Assembly: GCA_023428545.1 (NCBI GenBank)
Contig: JAEYXH010000011.1
Coordinates: 62,001 to 126,000, forward strand
Reading direction: 5' to 3'
DNA length: 64,000 nt
From: Bacteroidota bacterium
GTDB lineage: Bacteria > Bacteroidota > Bacteroidia > Bacteroidales > Prolixibacteraceae
The stretch's first letter is position 1. Each line of letters starts with the position of its first letter. Made by a program: the position numbers and the translations under genes. The notes under the pieces were generated by a model. It was given only the letters and a program-made list of their open reading frames with translations. It ran no database searches and was not told the origin of the DNA. Of this stretch, positions 35,388 through 44,997 are shown one piece after another.

Positions 35388-36107
35388 ATGAAGTTGAATG
35401 TCGTTGCAATTGATGATGAGCCACTGGCCTTGAAGTTGGTTTCTGACTATATAAGGAAAACACCTTTCCTTGAACTCATTGGATCATTCGAGAATCCTTT
35501 GGAAGCCTCCGAATTCTTAAACACCCATAAAGTCGACCTGATCTTTCTTGACATACAGATGCCCGGATTGCTGGGTACCGAATTTGCCCGTATGGTTGAC
35601 AGCGAGACCCGCATCATATTCACTACCGCCTACTCACAATATGCGGTAGAGGGATTCAAGCTCGAAGCAGTCGATTACCTCCTGAAGCCTTTTAGCTATG
35701 AAGAGTTTCTTGAATCGGCAGGTAGAGCCAGAAAGCGTATTACTTCAGAAACATCCACAGCGACTGTCATTGTTGAAGCCAAAGACAATTTTCTGTTCCT
35801 GAAATCGGAATATAAGATCAGGCGTATCAATTTCGACGATATTCTCTATGTCGAGGGTTTAAAGGATTACATCAAGGTTTATTTGAAAAACGAGGATAAA
35901 CCTGTTCTTTCGCTCAGCTCACTGAAGGTGATGGAGGAAAAGTTGCCTTCACTGAATTTCATGCGTGTTCACCGATCTTATATCGTCAATCTGGCACAGA
36001 TAAACCAGGTGGATAGAAGCCGCATCGTTTTCGGGAAGGTTTACATACCGGTCAGTGATCAATACAAGGAAAAATTCCAGGAATTTCTGGACAGAAATTT
36101 TCTTTGA
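35388..36107 (+). CDS. LytTR-family response regulator
   Basis: 239 residues from ATG 35388 (MKLNVVAIDDEPLAL). Receiver domain about 1-120 with acidic pair DDE, phospho-acceptor Asp in LIFLDIQMPG, Thr in IFTTAYSQYAVEGFK and Lys in DYLLKPF. The LytTR DNA-binding domain about 140-239 is complete (FLFLKSEYKIRRINFDDILYVEGLKDYIKV in parts, then FMRVHRSYIVNL). Cognate of the upstream kinase; target genes unknown. It ends five bases before the convergent OlsF/GlsF-like gene. Confidence 0.94.
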   Translation: MKLNVVAIDDEPLALKLVSDYIRKTPFLELIGSFENPLEASEFLNTHKVDLIFLDIQMPGLLGTEFARMVDSETRIIFTTAYSQYAVEGFKLEAVDYLLKPFSYEEFLESAGRARKRITSETSTATVIVEAKDNFLFLKSEYKIRRINFDDILYVEGLKDYIKVYLKNEDKPVLSLSSLKVMEEKLPSLNFMRVHRSYIVNLAQINQVDRSRIVFGKVYIPVSDQYKEKFQEFLDRNFL

Positions 36108-36112
36108 AGTCC

Positions 36113-37909
36113 TTATTCTCTGTTGGAATAGAATCTTTCAAGCAAGGTGCCATCATTCACTTCCTTCGATAACGATTCGATGATGTTTTTGGGAACATCA
36201 AAGATATCGAGAACAATCAGTCCGTCGAGGCAATTGTTAAAGAGCGGGTCGACGTTGAATCCTGCTATACGTGCATTGAGCTTGATGTATTTCTTGATGA
36301 GCACCGGTAGTCCTGAATTGAAGGCATCCACGTCGCCAATGATTTTGTCGAGCCTGTTGATGTCCTTTTCCATTGTGTCCATCAACACTTTCAAATCAGG
36401 GTTTTCAGTCCTGAATTTATAGGAGTTTCTGGGTCTGACCATTTTGGCAACCTGCCAGTCGAAATGGTTGGCCAGAATAAACTTAATGATCAGCTCTTTC
36501 GATATTTTTGAGTAGTTGTTGCTGATGCTTACCGGTCCGGTCAGGTAGCGATATTCAGGATTTTTCAGGATAAAATATAGAATTCCTTTCCAGAGGAGGA
36601 ACAAGGGCATGGGTTTTCTTTGATATTCCTTTATGACAAACGATCTGCCCAATTCGAGCGACTGGTTAAGGAAATCATTCAATTCGGGATCTAGCCTGAA
36701 TAGTGTGTGGAGATAAAATCCCCGGGGGCCATAATGTTGCATGATTTCATTGCCCAACCCGATGCGATAGGCTCCCACAAGTCTTTCTTCCTCCTCGTCC
36801 CAGATAAACAGCTGGTTGTAATAGATGTCAAATTCATCCAAATCAATGCTGCGGTTTGAACCTTCACCCACCTCGCGGAAGGTGATTTCCCTGAGCCTGC
36901 CGATTTCGGTGAGAATGGATGGAATCTCGGCTGACGGTGCGCAAAAAACGGAATATTCCTTTAATCTGAAGAGCAGGTAGTCATGCTTGATGTTCTGTAT
37001 ATCCTTTAATAGAAGTTCCTTGCCAACAGGCTCAATGATGGTTTCGGGTGCCTGGGGCGGAATCAGTGTATAGTTGAAGAAGCGCTTCACCTCGCGGGAT
37101 GTGGCCATGCCATAGGTTTTGGCCCTCAGGTAACGGCCAAACTGGTATACGTCACAAAATTTTTCCTGGTCAGATTTTCGGATGGGATTACCAATGCGGA
37201 TATTGATCTTTTTGTTTTTCTGGTTAAACAATTCAGAGGGCAACCGCATATTTTTCAGCGCAGGGTGTATCTGGCAAAGGATTTTGAACAGTCGGCTGTA
37301 ATTGGGTTGGAATAGGACCGGTATGACCGGCGCTCCCATTTTCCGGATGAATTTGACGACAGGATATCGCCAGATTCCATCGTTCACGGTAAACTGTCCG
37401 TCGATCACACTTGCTTCCTTAGCCGGAAAAATACAGAGGATGCCGCCATTCTGGATATGGGATATCGATTCCCTTAATCCACTGAAAATCATCTGGGAAT
37501 TACTTGTCTCCAGGGAGAAAGGATCCCGTTCGATAAAATAATCCGAAACTGCTTCAATTTTTCTGAGAAGAGGTCCGGCAAAGATTTTTACGTCACTTCG
37601 TACCTCCAAAGCCAACTTTATCAGTAAAAGGCCATCGAAGCCTCCCAATGGATGATTGGCCACAATGATGGCTGGCCCTTCCGACGGAATCCTTTTGACC
37701 TCATTAGGGTCATAATCAACCTTCAGGTCAAGCTGACTGATTACCTCGTTGATAAAGTCAATCCCTTTCTTCTGGTGAATTCTTGCATAGATTCTGTTCA
37801 GCTTTTGGAATTTCAGGATATACATCAGGATTCGGGCAAAAAACTCTCCTCCGAAAAAATTGAGTGTGGGGTTGGCTTTAACGAGGTCGCTGGGTTTTAC
37901 CAATTCCAT
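36113..37909 (-). CDS. PlsC-GNAT fusion, OlsF/GlsF-like aminolipid synthase
   Basis: A 598-residue two-domain acyltransferase. The N-terminal domain (about 30-280) is PlsC-like with an H-x5-D variant motif ANHPLGGFDG (His86, Asp92), EASVIDG and PVIPVLF. The C-terminal domain (about 300-590) is the GNAT-like hemolysin/OlsB type: FREVGEGSNRSIDLDEFD, VGAYRIGLGNEI, ELGRSFV and LLWKGILYFI. This order matches OlsF of Serratia/Flavobacterium and GlsF of Bacteroidota, where the C-terminal half N-acylates an amino acid and the N-terminal half O-acylates the hydroxy fatty acid, giving ornithine or glycine lipids. The amino acid acceptor is not readable. Monocistronic. Confidence 0.82.
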   Translation of the reverse strand: MELVKPSDLVKANPTLNFFGGEFFARILMYILKFQKLNRIYARIHQKKGIDFINEVISQLDLKVDYDPNEVKRIPSEGPAIIVANHPLGGFDGLLLIKLALEVRSDVKIFAGPLLRKIEAVSDYFIERDPFSLETSNSQMIFSGLRESISHIQNGGILCIFPAKEASVIDGQFTVNDGIWRYPVVKFIRKMGAPVIPVLFQPNYSRLFKILCQIHPALKNMRLPSELFNQKNKKINIRIGNPIRKSDQEKFCDVYQFGRYLRAKTYGMATSREVKRFFNYTLIPPQAPETIIEPVGKELLLKDIQNIKHDYLLFRLKEYSVFCAPSAEIPSILTEIGRLREITFREVGEGSNRSIDLDEFDIYYNQLFIWDEEEERLVGAYRIGLGNEIMQHYGPRGFYLHTLFRLDPELNDFLNQSLELGRSFVIKEYQRKPMPLFLLWKGILYFILKNPEYRYLTGPVSISNNYSKISKELIIKFILANHFDWQVAKMVRPRNSYKFRTENPDLKVLMDTMEKDINRLDKIIGDVDAFNSGLPVLIKKYIKLNARIAGFNVDPLFNNCLDGLIVLDIFDVPKNIIESLSKEVNDGTLLERFYSNRE

Positions 37910-38047
37910 CGATAATTTGTAGTTTTTGGTTTCGAAAATTTTGGCTACCGGCTGATTATGGCTATTTTAAAGGAATAGTCATAAATACGGTTAATTTTGC
38001 CTCGATGAAAGTAGTAAAATTGCCTGAGAGAAGAACCATGCAGGTCA

Positions 38048-38055
38048 TAACTTTG
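38048..38055 (+). promoter_or_regulatory. -7 box (TAACTTTG) before the YgiQ-like gene
   Basis: Perfect TAnnTTTG box 11 bases before the ATG at 38067; the nearest TTG (38020-38022) leaves a 25-base spacer, slightly long. A second matching box, TAATTTTG, lies at 37992-37999. Confidence 0.45.
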
Positions 38056-38066
38056 TTTAACCCCAT

Positions 38067-39959
38067 ATGAACCGGACATACGATATTAATGAGTGGTTGC
38101 CGACATCCAGAAAGGAAATGGAAAAAAGGGGATGGGATTCGGCAGATGTCATCCTTTTTTCAGGTGATGCCTATGTGGATCATCCATCCTTTGGAATGGC
38201 TGTGATCGGAAGATTACTGGAGGCTGAGGGCCTTCGGGTTGCCATTGTTCCCCAACCTAACTGGCAGGATGACCTGAGGGATTTCAAAAAGCTTGGACGC
38301 CCCAACCTCTTCTTTGCTATTACTGGGGGAAACATGGATTCGATGGTGAACCATTATACCGCTGGCCGGCGCCGACGGTCGGATGATGCCTATACCCCCG
38401 GTGGAAAGGCAGGTTCCCGACCCGACTATGCAACGATCGTTTATTCCCGGATCATTAAAGATCTCTATCCGGATATTCCGCTGATTATTGGAGGTATAGA
38501 AGCCTCGCTCAGAAGGGTTACCCACTATGATTACTGGTCCGACAAGCTGATGCCCTCCATACTGGTGGATTCAGGTGCTGACCTCCTGTTTTACGGGATG
38601 GCCGAAAAGTCACTCGGTGAATTTGTGAAACTTAGCCAGCGAGGAGTCCAGGTCAACAAGCTGACCAATCTTCCACAGACTGCGTTCCTGACCGGCAAGG
38701 GTGAGACTTTTGCTACCCAGAAAAAATGGGATGTTCTGGAACTTGCTTCACATGAAGCTTGTTTGGAGGACAAAAAAACCTATTCGCGCAATTTTATGCA
38801 CATCGAGGAGGAGTCAAACAAAATGGAAGCCAAAATGCTGATACAGCATATCGGCGACCGGCAGGTTGTGATAAATCCGCCGTGGCCCCCTTTAAGTGAA
38901 AAGGAAGTTGACAGGGTTTACGACCTTCCATACACAAGACTTCCACATCCCCGATATAGCGGCAAGGGTGCCATTCCGGCCTACGATATGATCAGGCACT
39001 CCATCAATATACACAGGGGTTGTTTTGGGGGCTGTACCTTCTGCACCATTTCAGCCCACCAGGGAAAGTTTATTTCGAGCCGCAGTGAGGAGTCAGTCAT
39101 GAAAGAGGTTGAAAAGGTCACGCAGATGCCTGATTATAAGGGATATATTTCAGATCTTGGCGGACCTTCGGCCAATATGTACAAGATGAAGGGAATCCAT
39201 GAAGAGATATGCAAGAAATGCAAAAGACCTTCCTGCATATTCCCGACTATCTGTAAAAACCTGGATACCAATCACCAGCCCATGATGGACCTTTATAAAA
39301 AAGTGAGAAGCCATCCAAACGTGAAAAAAGCTTTTGTGGGGAGTGGAATCCGTTATGACATGATTCTTGAAAAGACAGGCAGGGAAGAGACAGATAAGGC
39401 TAACCGGCAATATTTGCGGGAGGTGATCAAGCATCATGTTTCGGGAAGACTGAAAGTGGCTCCCGAACACACATCCGATGAGGTATTGAAGTTTATGAGG
39501 AAACCTCCCTTCCGGCTGTTTGAAGAGTTAACCAAGGAGTTTGCCAAGATCAATAATGAAGAGCATCTGAACCAACAGCTGATACCTTATTTCATCAGCA
39601 GTCATCCGGGAAGTAAATCAGAGGATATGGCTGACCTGGCCATTAAAACCAAACAGATGAACTTCAGGCTTGAGCAGGTGCAGGATTTTACCCCAACACC
39701 CATGACTTTGGCAACGGAGATTTATTATTCGGGATACCATCCCTATACTATGGAGAAAGTTTATACCGCACGGAATTCTGATGAGAAACAGAACCAGCGA
39801 CAGTTTTTCTTCTGGTACAAGCGGGAATTCCGTCGCTCAATACTGAACGAATTAAAATCGATTGGTCGAAACGACCTGGTCAATAAGCTGTTTGATTTTG
39901 CCACCCAAAAGGAGGGGCCTGAGAAGATGATTACACCTTCCAGGAAAACTAAGTCCTGA
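38067..39959 (+). CDS. YgiQ-family radical SAM protein
   Basis: A 630-residue radical SAM enzyme of unknown substrate. The N-terminal third is a B12-binding-like fold (about 15-190) with GGIEASLRRVTHYDYWSD; the radical SAM core begins with HRGCFGGCTFCTISAHQG near residue 316 (CxxxCxxC cluster ligands). The C-terminal end has PTPMTLATEIYYSG and the YVPK-like basic tail (FFFWYKREFRRSIL). The family is widespread in bacteria and archaea but uncharacterised. Twenty-nine bases before DUF4197, same strand. Confidence 0.88.
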   Translation: MNRTYDINEWLPTSRKEMEKRGWDSADVILFSGDAYVDHPSFGMAVIGRLLEAEGLRVAIVPQPNWQDDLRDFKKLGRPNLFFAITGGNMDSMVNHYTAGRRRRSDDAYTPGGKAGSRPDYATIVYSRIIKDLYPDIPLIIGGIEASLRRVTHYDYWSDKLMPSILVDSGADLLFYGMAEKSLGEFVKLSQRGVQVNKLTNLPQTAFLTGKGETFATQKKWDVLELASHEACLEDKKTYSRNFMHIEEESNKMEAKMLIQHIGDRQVVINPPWPPLSEKEVDRVYDLPYTRLPHPRYSGKGAIPAYDMIRHSINIHRGCFGGCTFCTISAHQGKFISSRSEESVMKEVEKVTQMPDYKGYISDLGGPSANMYKMKGIHEEICKKCKRPSCIFPTICKNLDTNHQPMMDLYKKVRSHPNVKKAFVGSGIRYDMILEKTGREETDKANRQYLREVIKHHVSGRLKVAPEHTSDEVLKFMRKPPFRLFEELTKEFAKINNEEHLNQQLIPYFISSHPGSKSEDMADLAIKTKQMNFRLEQVQDFTPTPMTLATEIYYSGYHPYTMEKVYTARNSDEKQNQRQFFFWYKREFRRSILNELKSIGRNDLVNKLFDFATQKEGPEKMITPSRKTKS

Positions 39960-39988
39960 TTTATCCTTATACTAAAACAAGATCCGTG

Positions 39989-40741
39989 ATGAAAAAAGTA
40001 AGAATATTTATTGCTGCATTACTGATAGCCGGACTGTCGTCGTGTGCTGAACTGATGCAGGTGGTTACCGCCACCGTGGGAGAGGTCCCGCTTACAAATA
40101 CCGAAATAATTGCCGGACTGAAGCAGGCGCTTTCGGTTGGTACTGACTCCACCGTAGCCCGCGTGTCGAAAACAGACGGTTATTACAGGGATCAGTTGAT
40201 ACGGATACTCCTTCCCCCTGAAGCCGAAGTGATTACCAAGAACATCTCAAGAATTCCGGGAGGTGATAAATTGGTGGAAGATGTCATCTTAAGAATCAAC
40301 AGGGCAGCCGAGGATGCCGCCAGGGAAGCAGGTCCGATATTTCTGGGAAGTATCACCGGGATGAGCATCTCCGATGGATTGTCGATTCTGAAAGGTGAAG
40401 ATGATGCCGCTACACAATACCTCAGGAGATCTAGTTCAGACCAGTTGTTTCAGCTATACCAACCGAAAATCAGGGCATCGCTCGACAAGAAATTGGTTGC
40501 GAATGTGTCAACGACCGAGAGTTGGAATAAACTGACAGGGGAGTGGAACAAGGTGGCCAATACAACGTTGGGGCAGTTGGCCGGGCTGACGCCTGTGAAT
40601 ATCCGTCTGGATGAGTATCTCACCGGCAAGGCCCTGGATGGTTTATTTATCAAGATAGCCGAACAGGAAAAGCTGATCAGAACCGATCCTGTTGCCCGTG
40701 TCACTGAATTGCTGAAGCGGGTATTTGGGGCCAACGTCTGA
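39989..40741 (+). CDS. DUF4197 lipoprotein
   Basis: 250 residues from ATG 39989 (MKKVRIFIAALLIAGLSSCAEL), a lipoprotein signal with LSSC lipobox; a GTG one codon earlier is the alternative start. The mature protein fits the DUF4197 family: TNTEIIAGLKQALSVG, NISRIPGGDKLVEDVILRINRAAEDA, GLSILKGEDDAATQYLRRSS and a terminal region with VNIRLDEYLTGKALDGLFIKIAEQE. Function unknown; the repeated occurrence of DUF4197 lipoproteins in Gram-negatives suggests a periplasmic role. Converges on the YhcC-like gene with 54 bases between stops. Confidence 0.85.
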   Translation: MKKVRIFIAALLIAGLSSCAELMQVVTATVGEVPLTNTEIIAGLKQALSVGTDSTVARVSKTDGYYRDQLIRILLPPEAEVITKNISRIPGGDKLVEDVILRINRAAEDAAREAGPIFLGSITGMSISDGLSILKGEDDAATQYLRRSSSDQLFQLYQPKIRASLDKKLVANVSTTESWNKLTGEWNKVANTTLGQLAGLTPVNIRLDEYLTGKALDGLFIKIAEQEKLIRTDPVARVTELLKRVFGANV

Positions 40742-40795
40742 TTGTCCCATGTTTATTCGGGGAGTATGGATCGGGTTATTTTGGAATATTCGGAA

Positions 40796-41737
40796 TTACT
40801 GGCCATATAACCTGCCTTGCCAGGTGTTTCTCTCTTTTAGCCTTTTTTCGACCTTTGCAACAAATTCAAAATTTTTCAATCCCCATTTTGGTGCAATGAG
40901 AAGATCGGGTGGGGACTGGCTTATAAATCGTTCGACCACGATTGCAGGGTTCAGTAGTTCGAGGTAATCCGTAACCAGTTCGGTATATTCATCCGCAGTA
41001 AATAGATGAAATTTTTCTGGGTTTTTTCGATATTGGGCACCCATGACAGTCCCCCTGTGAATTTGCAGTTGGTGCAGTTTGAGGTTTTCAACAGGCAATT
41101 GTGAAATAATGCGTGCCTGTTCCATCATGTCCTCTGTGGTCTCACCCGGAAGACCCAGGATCAGGTGTGCGCAGGTCCTGATTCCAAAGCGAGCCGTATC
41201 TTCAAACGCTTTTACCGATGTTTCAAAGGTATGTCCCCTGTTGATTTTTTCAAGTGTGGAGTTCAGGTGTGATTCAACCCCGTATTCCAACATGACATAC
41301 ATTTGTTCCGACAGCCTTGAAAGATATTCCAGAAGATCAGGGTATATGCAATCGGGGCGGGTGGCAATTACCAGTCCCATCATCCCCGGATAGGAAAGGG
41401 CTTCCTGATACAGGTTTTTCAGATGATCCAGCTGGCCGTAGGTATTGCTGTACGACTGGAAATAGGCCAGGTACTTCATGTCGGGGTATTTGGCCTCGAA
41501 AAATGAGATCCCGTCGCTTATTTGTTGGGTAATGCTCTTTTCCTGGTCGCAAAATGTGGGATTGAAAGAGTCGTTGTTGCAATAGGTGCATCCGCCTTTC
41601 CCCAGTTTGCCGTCGCGGTTGGGACAGGTAAAGCCTGCATCAATGGATATCTTTTGTACCCTTTGGTTGAATAATCTCCTGAAATGGGTGGGGAAATCAT
41701 TGAAACGACGGGAATGCCCCCAAGTATATTGTTGCAT
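40796..41737 (-). CDS. TIGR01212-type (YhcC-like) radical SAM protein
   Basis: 313 residues from ATG 41737 (MQQYTWGHSRRFNDF); the upstream ATG at 41764 would add nine residues. The Fe-S cluster motif is the spaced type GFTCPNRDGKLGKGGCTYCNN, with three cysteines in a C-x(~13)-GGCTYC arrangement characteristic of the YhcC/Elp3-like group. KLHQLQIHRGTVMGAQYRKNPE near 220 is the usual substrate side. Function is unproven. It converges on DUF4197. Confidence 0.86.
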   Translation of the reverse strand: MQQYTWGHSRRFNDFPTHFRRLFNQRVQKISIDAGFTCPNRDGKLGKGGCTYCNNDSFNPTFCDQEKSITQQISDGISFFEAKYPDMKYLAYFQSYSNTYGQLDHLKNLYQEALSYPGMMGLVIATRPDCIYPDLLEYLSRLSEQMYVMLEYGVESHLNSTLEKINRGHTFETSVKAFEDTARFGIRTCAHLILGLPGETTEDMMEQARIISQLPVENLKLHQLQIHRGTVMGAQYRKNPEKFHLFTADEYTELVTDYLELLNPAIVVERFISQSPPDLLIAPKWGLKNFEFVAKVEKRLKERNTWQGRLYGQ

Positions 41738-41896
41738 AATGACAGATACTTTTGCGAGCGGCAAAGGTAATTAATTCTAAAACAGGCCATCAGTGGCCAA
41801 TGTTGAAAACTCATTTGAAAACTTTACCCGTAATTCATGCCTAATCGGGCATTTGGTCAGTAAAAAGGACTATTTTTAATACAAAAATTCACTGAT

Positions 41897-43426
41897 ATGT
41901 TTTCAAAACAAGATGAGTTACAGATTGCCAGTCGCGGAAGTCTTCTCGGGGAGGTAGTGAAACAGATTGAAAGTTTTCGTTCGGGTTTCCCGTATCTGCA
42001 GGTTGTAGAGGCTGCTTCGGTTGGCAACGGCATATTGCAACTCGACCACAAAGAGATTGACAAATTCGTTGAAATATTTGAACATAGGACGCTGGAAGGC
42101 ATTTCGATCCTGAAATTTGTCCCGGCTTCCGGAGCTGCCAGCCGTATGTTCAAGGCACTCTTCTCGGCCATGGATGACCTTTGGGCTGGAAAGCCTGAAG
42201 CGGAGGTATTCTCCTCGTCAAAGGATGTACGGGAGTTCATGGAAAGAATCGATGATTTCGCATTTTATGATGATTTGAGTGCAGCACTGAAGCGCAATCA
42301 TATGCAGGCTAACCTGCTCAATGTCCTGAAATGCCTTCTTGCAAGCGAAGGGCTCAATTACGGCAACCTTCCGAAAGGTTTGCTCAAGTTTCACCAATAT
42401 GCCGGCTATTCGAGGACTCCTTTTGAAGAACACCTGGCCGAAGGGGCAGTTTATGCCAAAGATAACCAAGGTTTAGTCAGGCTTCATTTTACGGTATCGC
42501 CTGAACATCGGTCAGGATTTGAGAGCCTTCTTGAGTTGGTAAGGCCCGAGTTCGAAAAGGAAACGGGCGTTGTACTTGACATCTCTTTTAGTGAACAGAA
42601 GCCTTCAACAGATACCATTGCGGTAACCCCCGACAATGAACCTTTCCGCGAGAAAGATGGTTTATTGTTGTTTAGGCCGGGAGGGCATGGTGCCTTGTTA
42701 TCGAACCTGAATGACCTGGATAACGACCTTGTTTTTATCAAGAATATCGACAACGTGGTTCCCGACCGGCTTAAGCCCATAACTTATACCTATAAGAAGG
42801 CCTTAGCCGGTGTGCTTCTTTCATATCAGAAGCATATCTTTGAATACCAGCAACAGCTGAATGAAAAACATCCGACAGCGCTGGAAAGTGGATTTCTGGC
42901 CGAAGCTGCCAACTTCCTTGAAAATACCTTGAATGTCAAGCCTGCCGAGAACCAATATTATACAGAGAAAGAGGAGCTGTATCATTATTTGAAGGAAAAA
43001 TATAATCGTCCGATTCGCGTTTGCGGGATGGTTAGAAACGAGGGTGAACCCGGCGGTGGACCATTTTGGGCCAGAAACAGTGACGGAACCGTCTCCCTTC
43101 AGATCGCGGAAGGTGTCCAGATTGATCATGGAAACCCCATACAGGCGAAAATTGCAAAGCATGCAACTCACTTTAATCCGGTAGATCTTGTTTGTGGGTT
43201 AAAAAATTATAAAGGCGAAAAGTACGACCTGATGCAGTTTACCGACCCTCTCACCGGTTTCATTTCCACCAAGTCGAAAGACGGGAAAGCGCTCAAGGCA
43301 CTAGAGTTACCCGGGTTATGGAATGGGGCGATGAGTGATTGGAATACGCTTTTCGTGGAGGTTCCGGTTGAAACATTTAATCCGGTAAAGACCGTCAATG
43401 ATCTGTTGCGGGACCAACATCAGTAA
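41897..43426 (+). CDS. DUF4301 family protein
   Basis: A 509-residue cytoplasmic protein. It contains FVPASGAASRMFKALFS near 76 and PEFEKETGVVLDISFSEQKPSTDTIAVTPDNEPFR read in part, then LLFRPGGHGALLSNLNDLDNDLVFIKNIDNVVPDR (NTP-transferase-like: PGGHGALL with ND), and CGMVRNEGEPGGGPFWAR near 374. The family resembles sugar-nucleotide pyrophosphorylases (GGG and ASGAASR), so a nucleotidyltransferase fold is likely, but no substrate is known. DUF4301 is common in Bacteroidota. Followed 49 bases later by a TPR gene. Confidence 0.83.
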   Translation: MFSKQDELQIASRGSLLGEVVKQIESFRSGFPYLQVVEAASVGNGILQLDHKEIDKFVEIFEHRTLEGISILKFVPASGAASRMFKALFSAMDDLWAGKPEAEVFSSSKDVREFMERIDDFAFYDDLSAALKRNHMQANLLNVLKCLLASEGLNYGNLPKGLLKFHQYAGYSRTPFEEHLAEGAVYAKDNQGLVRLHFTVSPEHRSGFESLLELVRPEFEKETGVVLDISFSEQKPSTDTIAVTPDNEPFREKDGLLLFRPGGHGALLSNLNDLDNDLVFIKNIDNVVPDRLKPITYTYKKALAGVLLSYQKHIFEYQQQLNEKHPTALESGFLAEAANFLENTLNVKPAENQYYTEKEELYHYLKEKYNRPIRVCGMVRNEGEPGGGPFWARNSDGTVSLQIAEGVQIDHGNPIQAKIAKHATHFNPVDLVCGLKNYKGEKYDLMQFTDPLTGFISTKSKDGKALKALELPGLWNGAMSDWNTLFVEVPVETFNPVKTVNDLLRDQHQ

Positions 43427-43452
43427 CCCGTAATTTATATCATCTCTTTTTA

Positions 43453-43460
43453 TAACTTTG
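43453..43460 (+). promoter_or_regulatory. -7 box (TAACTTTG) for the TPR gene
   Basis: Perfect TAnnTTTG box 15 bases before the ATG at 43476; no well-spaced TTG. The DUF4301 stop is 26 bases before the box, so the TPR gene may be transcribed separately. Confidence 0.45.
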
Positions 43461-43475
43461 CGGCATATTTGATAT

Positions 43476-44891
43476 ATGAGAGACTTCGACAGTAATTATA
43501 AGGAACAATCTGATGCGTTCGAGATTTTACAACGGTTCAGGGAATCGTTGGAAAATGGCCGACCTGGTTATTTCGATGTCAATGATTTTGATGATATCAT
43601 TGATTATCTGATCAGTGAAGGCGATTTCGATATGGCTGAGACTGCATTGCAGCATGCCCTGGATATCCATCCGGGTGCTTTGTCATTGCGTATCAGGCTT
43701 GTTCAGTCACTGATCAATAATGGTGATGCAAATACGGCATTATCCGAACTTCAGACGATTGTGCTGCTGGATAGTCAGAATGCGGAAGTTTTTCTCCTCA
43801 AGGGTGCTGCCCTTCTGATTCTGGAAGAGGAAGAGGAAGCAGCCGATAATTTCGAAAAAGCCATTCAGCTAGCAGGTCAGGATGCCGATGATATTTTATA
43901 CCATATCGGGTCATCCTTCATCTCTTATGGCGACCAAAGAAGAGCTGTCGGTTATTTAGAAAGGGCATTCCAGCATAATCCTGACAATGAAATGGTCTTG
44001 TATGATTTGGGCTATTTTCATGACCAGCTGGGATCGCCAGAGAATAGTATTCATTATTATAATCTCTACCTTGATATTGATCCGTTTAATGCTTCAGTAT
44101 GGTTTAACCTGGGAATCGCCTACAACAGAACGGCTGATTACGCAAAGGCTATTGAGGCATATGATTATACGCTGGTGCTGAGCAATACCCTGTTTCAGGC
44201 ACTTTTCAACAAGGCAAATTCTTTGGCAAATCTCGAACGCTACAAGGAGGCCATTGCCACCTATAGGGAGTACCTGAAGCTCGATCCCGACAACGATGAT
44301 GCATTTTGTTATATCGGTGAATGTTACCTGAATATGGGGCGCAATAAAATGGCTCTCCGGTTCTACCAAAAGGCAGCCGCCCAAAATCCGTTGAATGACA
44401 TAGCCTGGTTCTCATCAGGGCTCATCTACTGGATGGAAAGGAATCACCAGGAAAGCATTCGAATGATCAAAAACGCATTGGAAATCGAAGGGGATAATCC
44501 CGATTACTGGTTTTCGTTGGGTAGGGTATTGGCTGAACTTAACCAGGAAGGAGAAGCCCGGGCAGCATTTAAACGTGCCACCGCACTTGATCCGGCCAAT
44601 CTGGAGCTATGGATCTATTATGCCGAATTCCTTCACAGCAGGGGTAAGGTGGATGATGCCATCGGGATTCTCAAAAAAGGAAACCGCCACAACATTAACA
44701 GCGCCATCCTTAAATACCACCTTGCAGCTTACTTGTTGGAGCGTAATTATGAATCGGAAGCGGTTGGACAGTTGGAAACGGCCCTTAAATTGGATTTCAA
44801 TCTCCATAAGGGTTTATTTGAAGTTTTCCCTAAAGCTGCCCAGAATGACTCGGTTCGTCGACTTATAAAGGCATACAAACCACATAAATAG
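43476..44891 (+). CDS. Tetratricopeptide repeat protein
   Basis: 471 residues with about ten to eleven TPR units from residue 45 to the end; clear copies are EEAADNFEKAIQLAG, QRRAVGYLERAFQHNPDN, YAKAIEAYDYTLVLSNT, YKEAIATYREYLKLDPDNDDA and NKMALRFYQKAAAQNPLND. No signal peptide or membrane segment, so cytoplasmic; the start (MRDFDSNYKEQSDAFEIL) is acidic and non-repeat. A protein-protein scaffold; partner unknown. An intrinsic terminator follows at 44950-44985. Confidence 0.9.
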   Translation: MRDFDSNYKEQSDAFEILQRFRESLENGRPGYFDVNDFDDIIDYLISEGDFDMAETALQHALDIHPGALSLRIRLVQSLINNGDANTALSELQTIVLLDSQNAEVFLLKGAALLILEEEEEAADNFEKAIQLAGQDADDILYHIGSSFISYGDQRRAVGYLERAFQHNPDNEMVLYDLGYFHDQLGSPENSIHYYNLYLDIDPFNASVWFNLGIAYNRTADYAKAIEAYDYTLVLSNTLFQALFNKANSLANLERYKEAIATYREYLKLDPDNDDAFCYIGECYLNMGRNKMALRFYQKAAAQNPLNDIAWFSSGLIYWMERNHQESIRMIKNALEIEGDNPDYWFSLGRVLAELNQEGEARAAFKRATALDPANLELWIYYAEFLHSRGKVDDAIGILKKGNRHNINSAILKYHLAAYLLERNYESEAVGQLETALKLDFNLHKGLFEVFPKAAQNDSVRRLIKAYKPHK

Positions 44892-44949
44892 GGATGGCTT
44901 CATGCAAAAAGGCATTCCAGGATTAAAGGCATTACAAATATTATTTTAG

Positions 44950-44985
44950 ACCCGCGTTATCGGAAGTATACGCGGGTTTAGTTTT
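44950..44985 (+). terminator. Terminator after the TPR gene
   Basis: ACCCGCGT (44950-44957) and ACGCGGGT (44970-44977) form an eight-pair stem with a 12-base loop, followed by TTAGTTTT. Confidence 0.7.
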
Positions 44986-44997
44986 AAGTCTTCTTTT

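Noticed and set aside
38005..38070. 21-codon ORF ending in ATGA at the YgiQ-like start
   Set aside because: It would be leaderless from the TAATTTTG box at 37992 and coupled to the next gene, but the better-placed TAACTTTG box at 38048 would start transcription downstream of it. No composition or conservation evidence.
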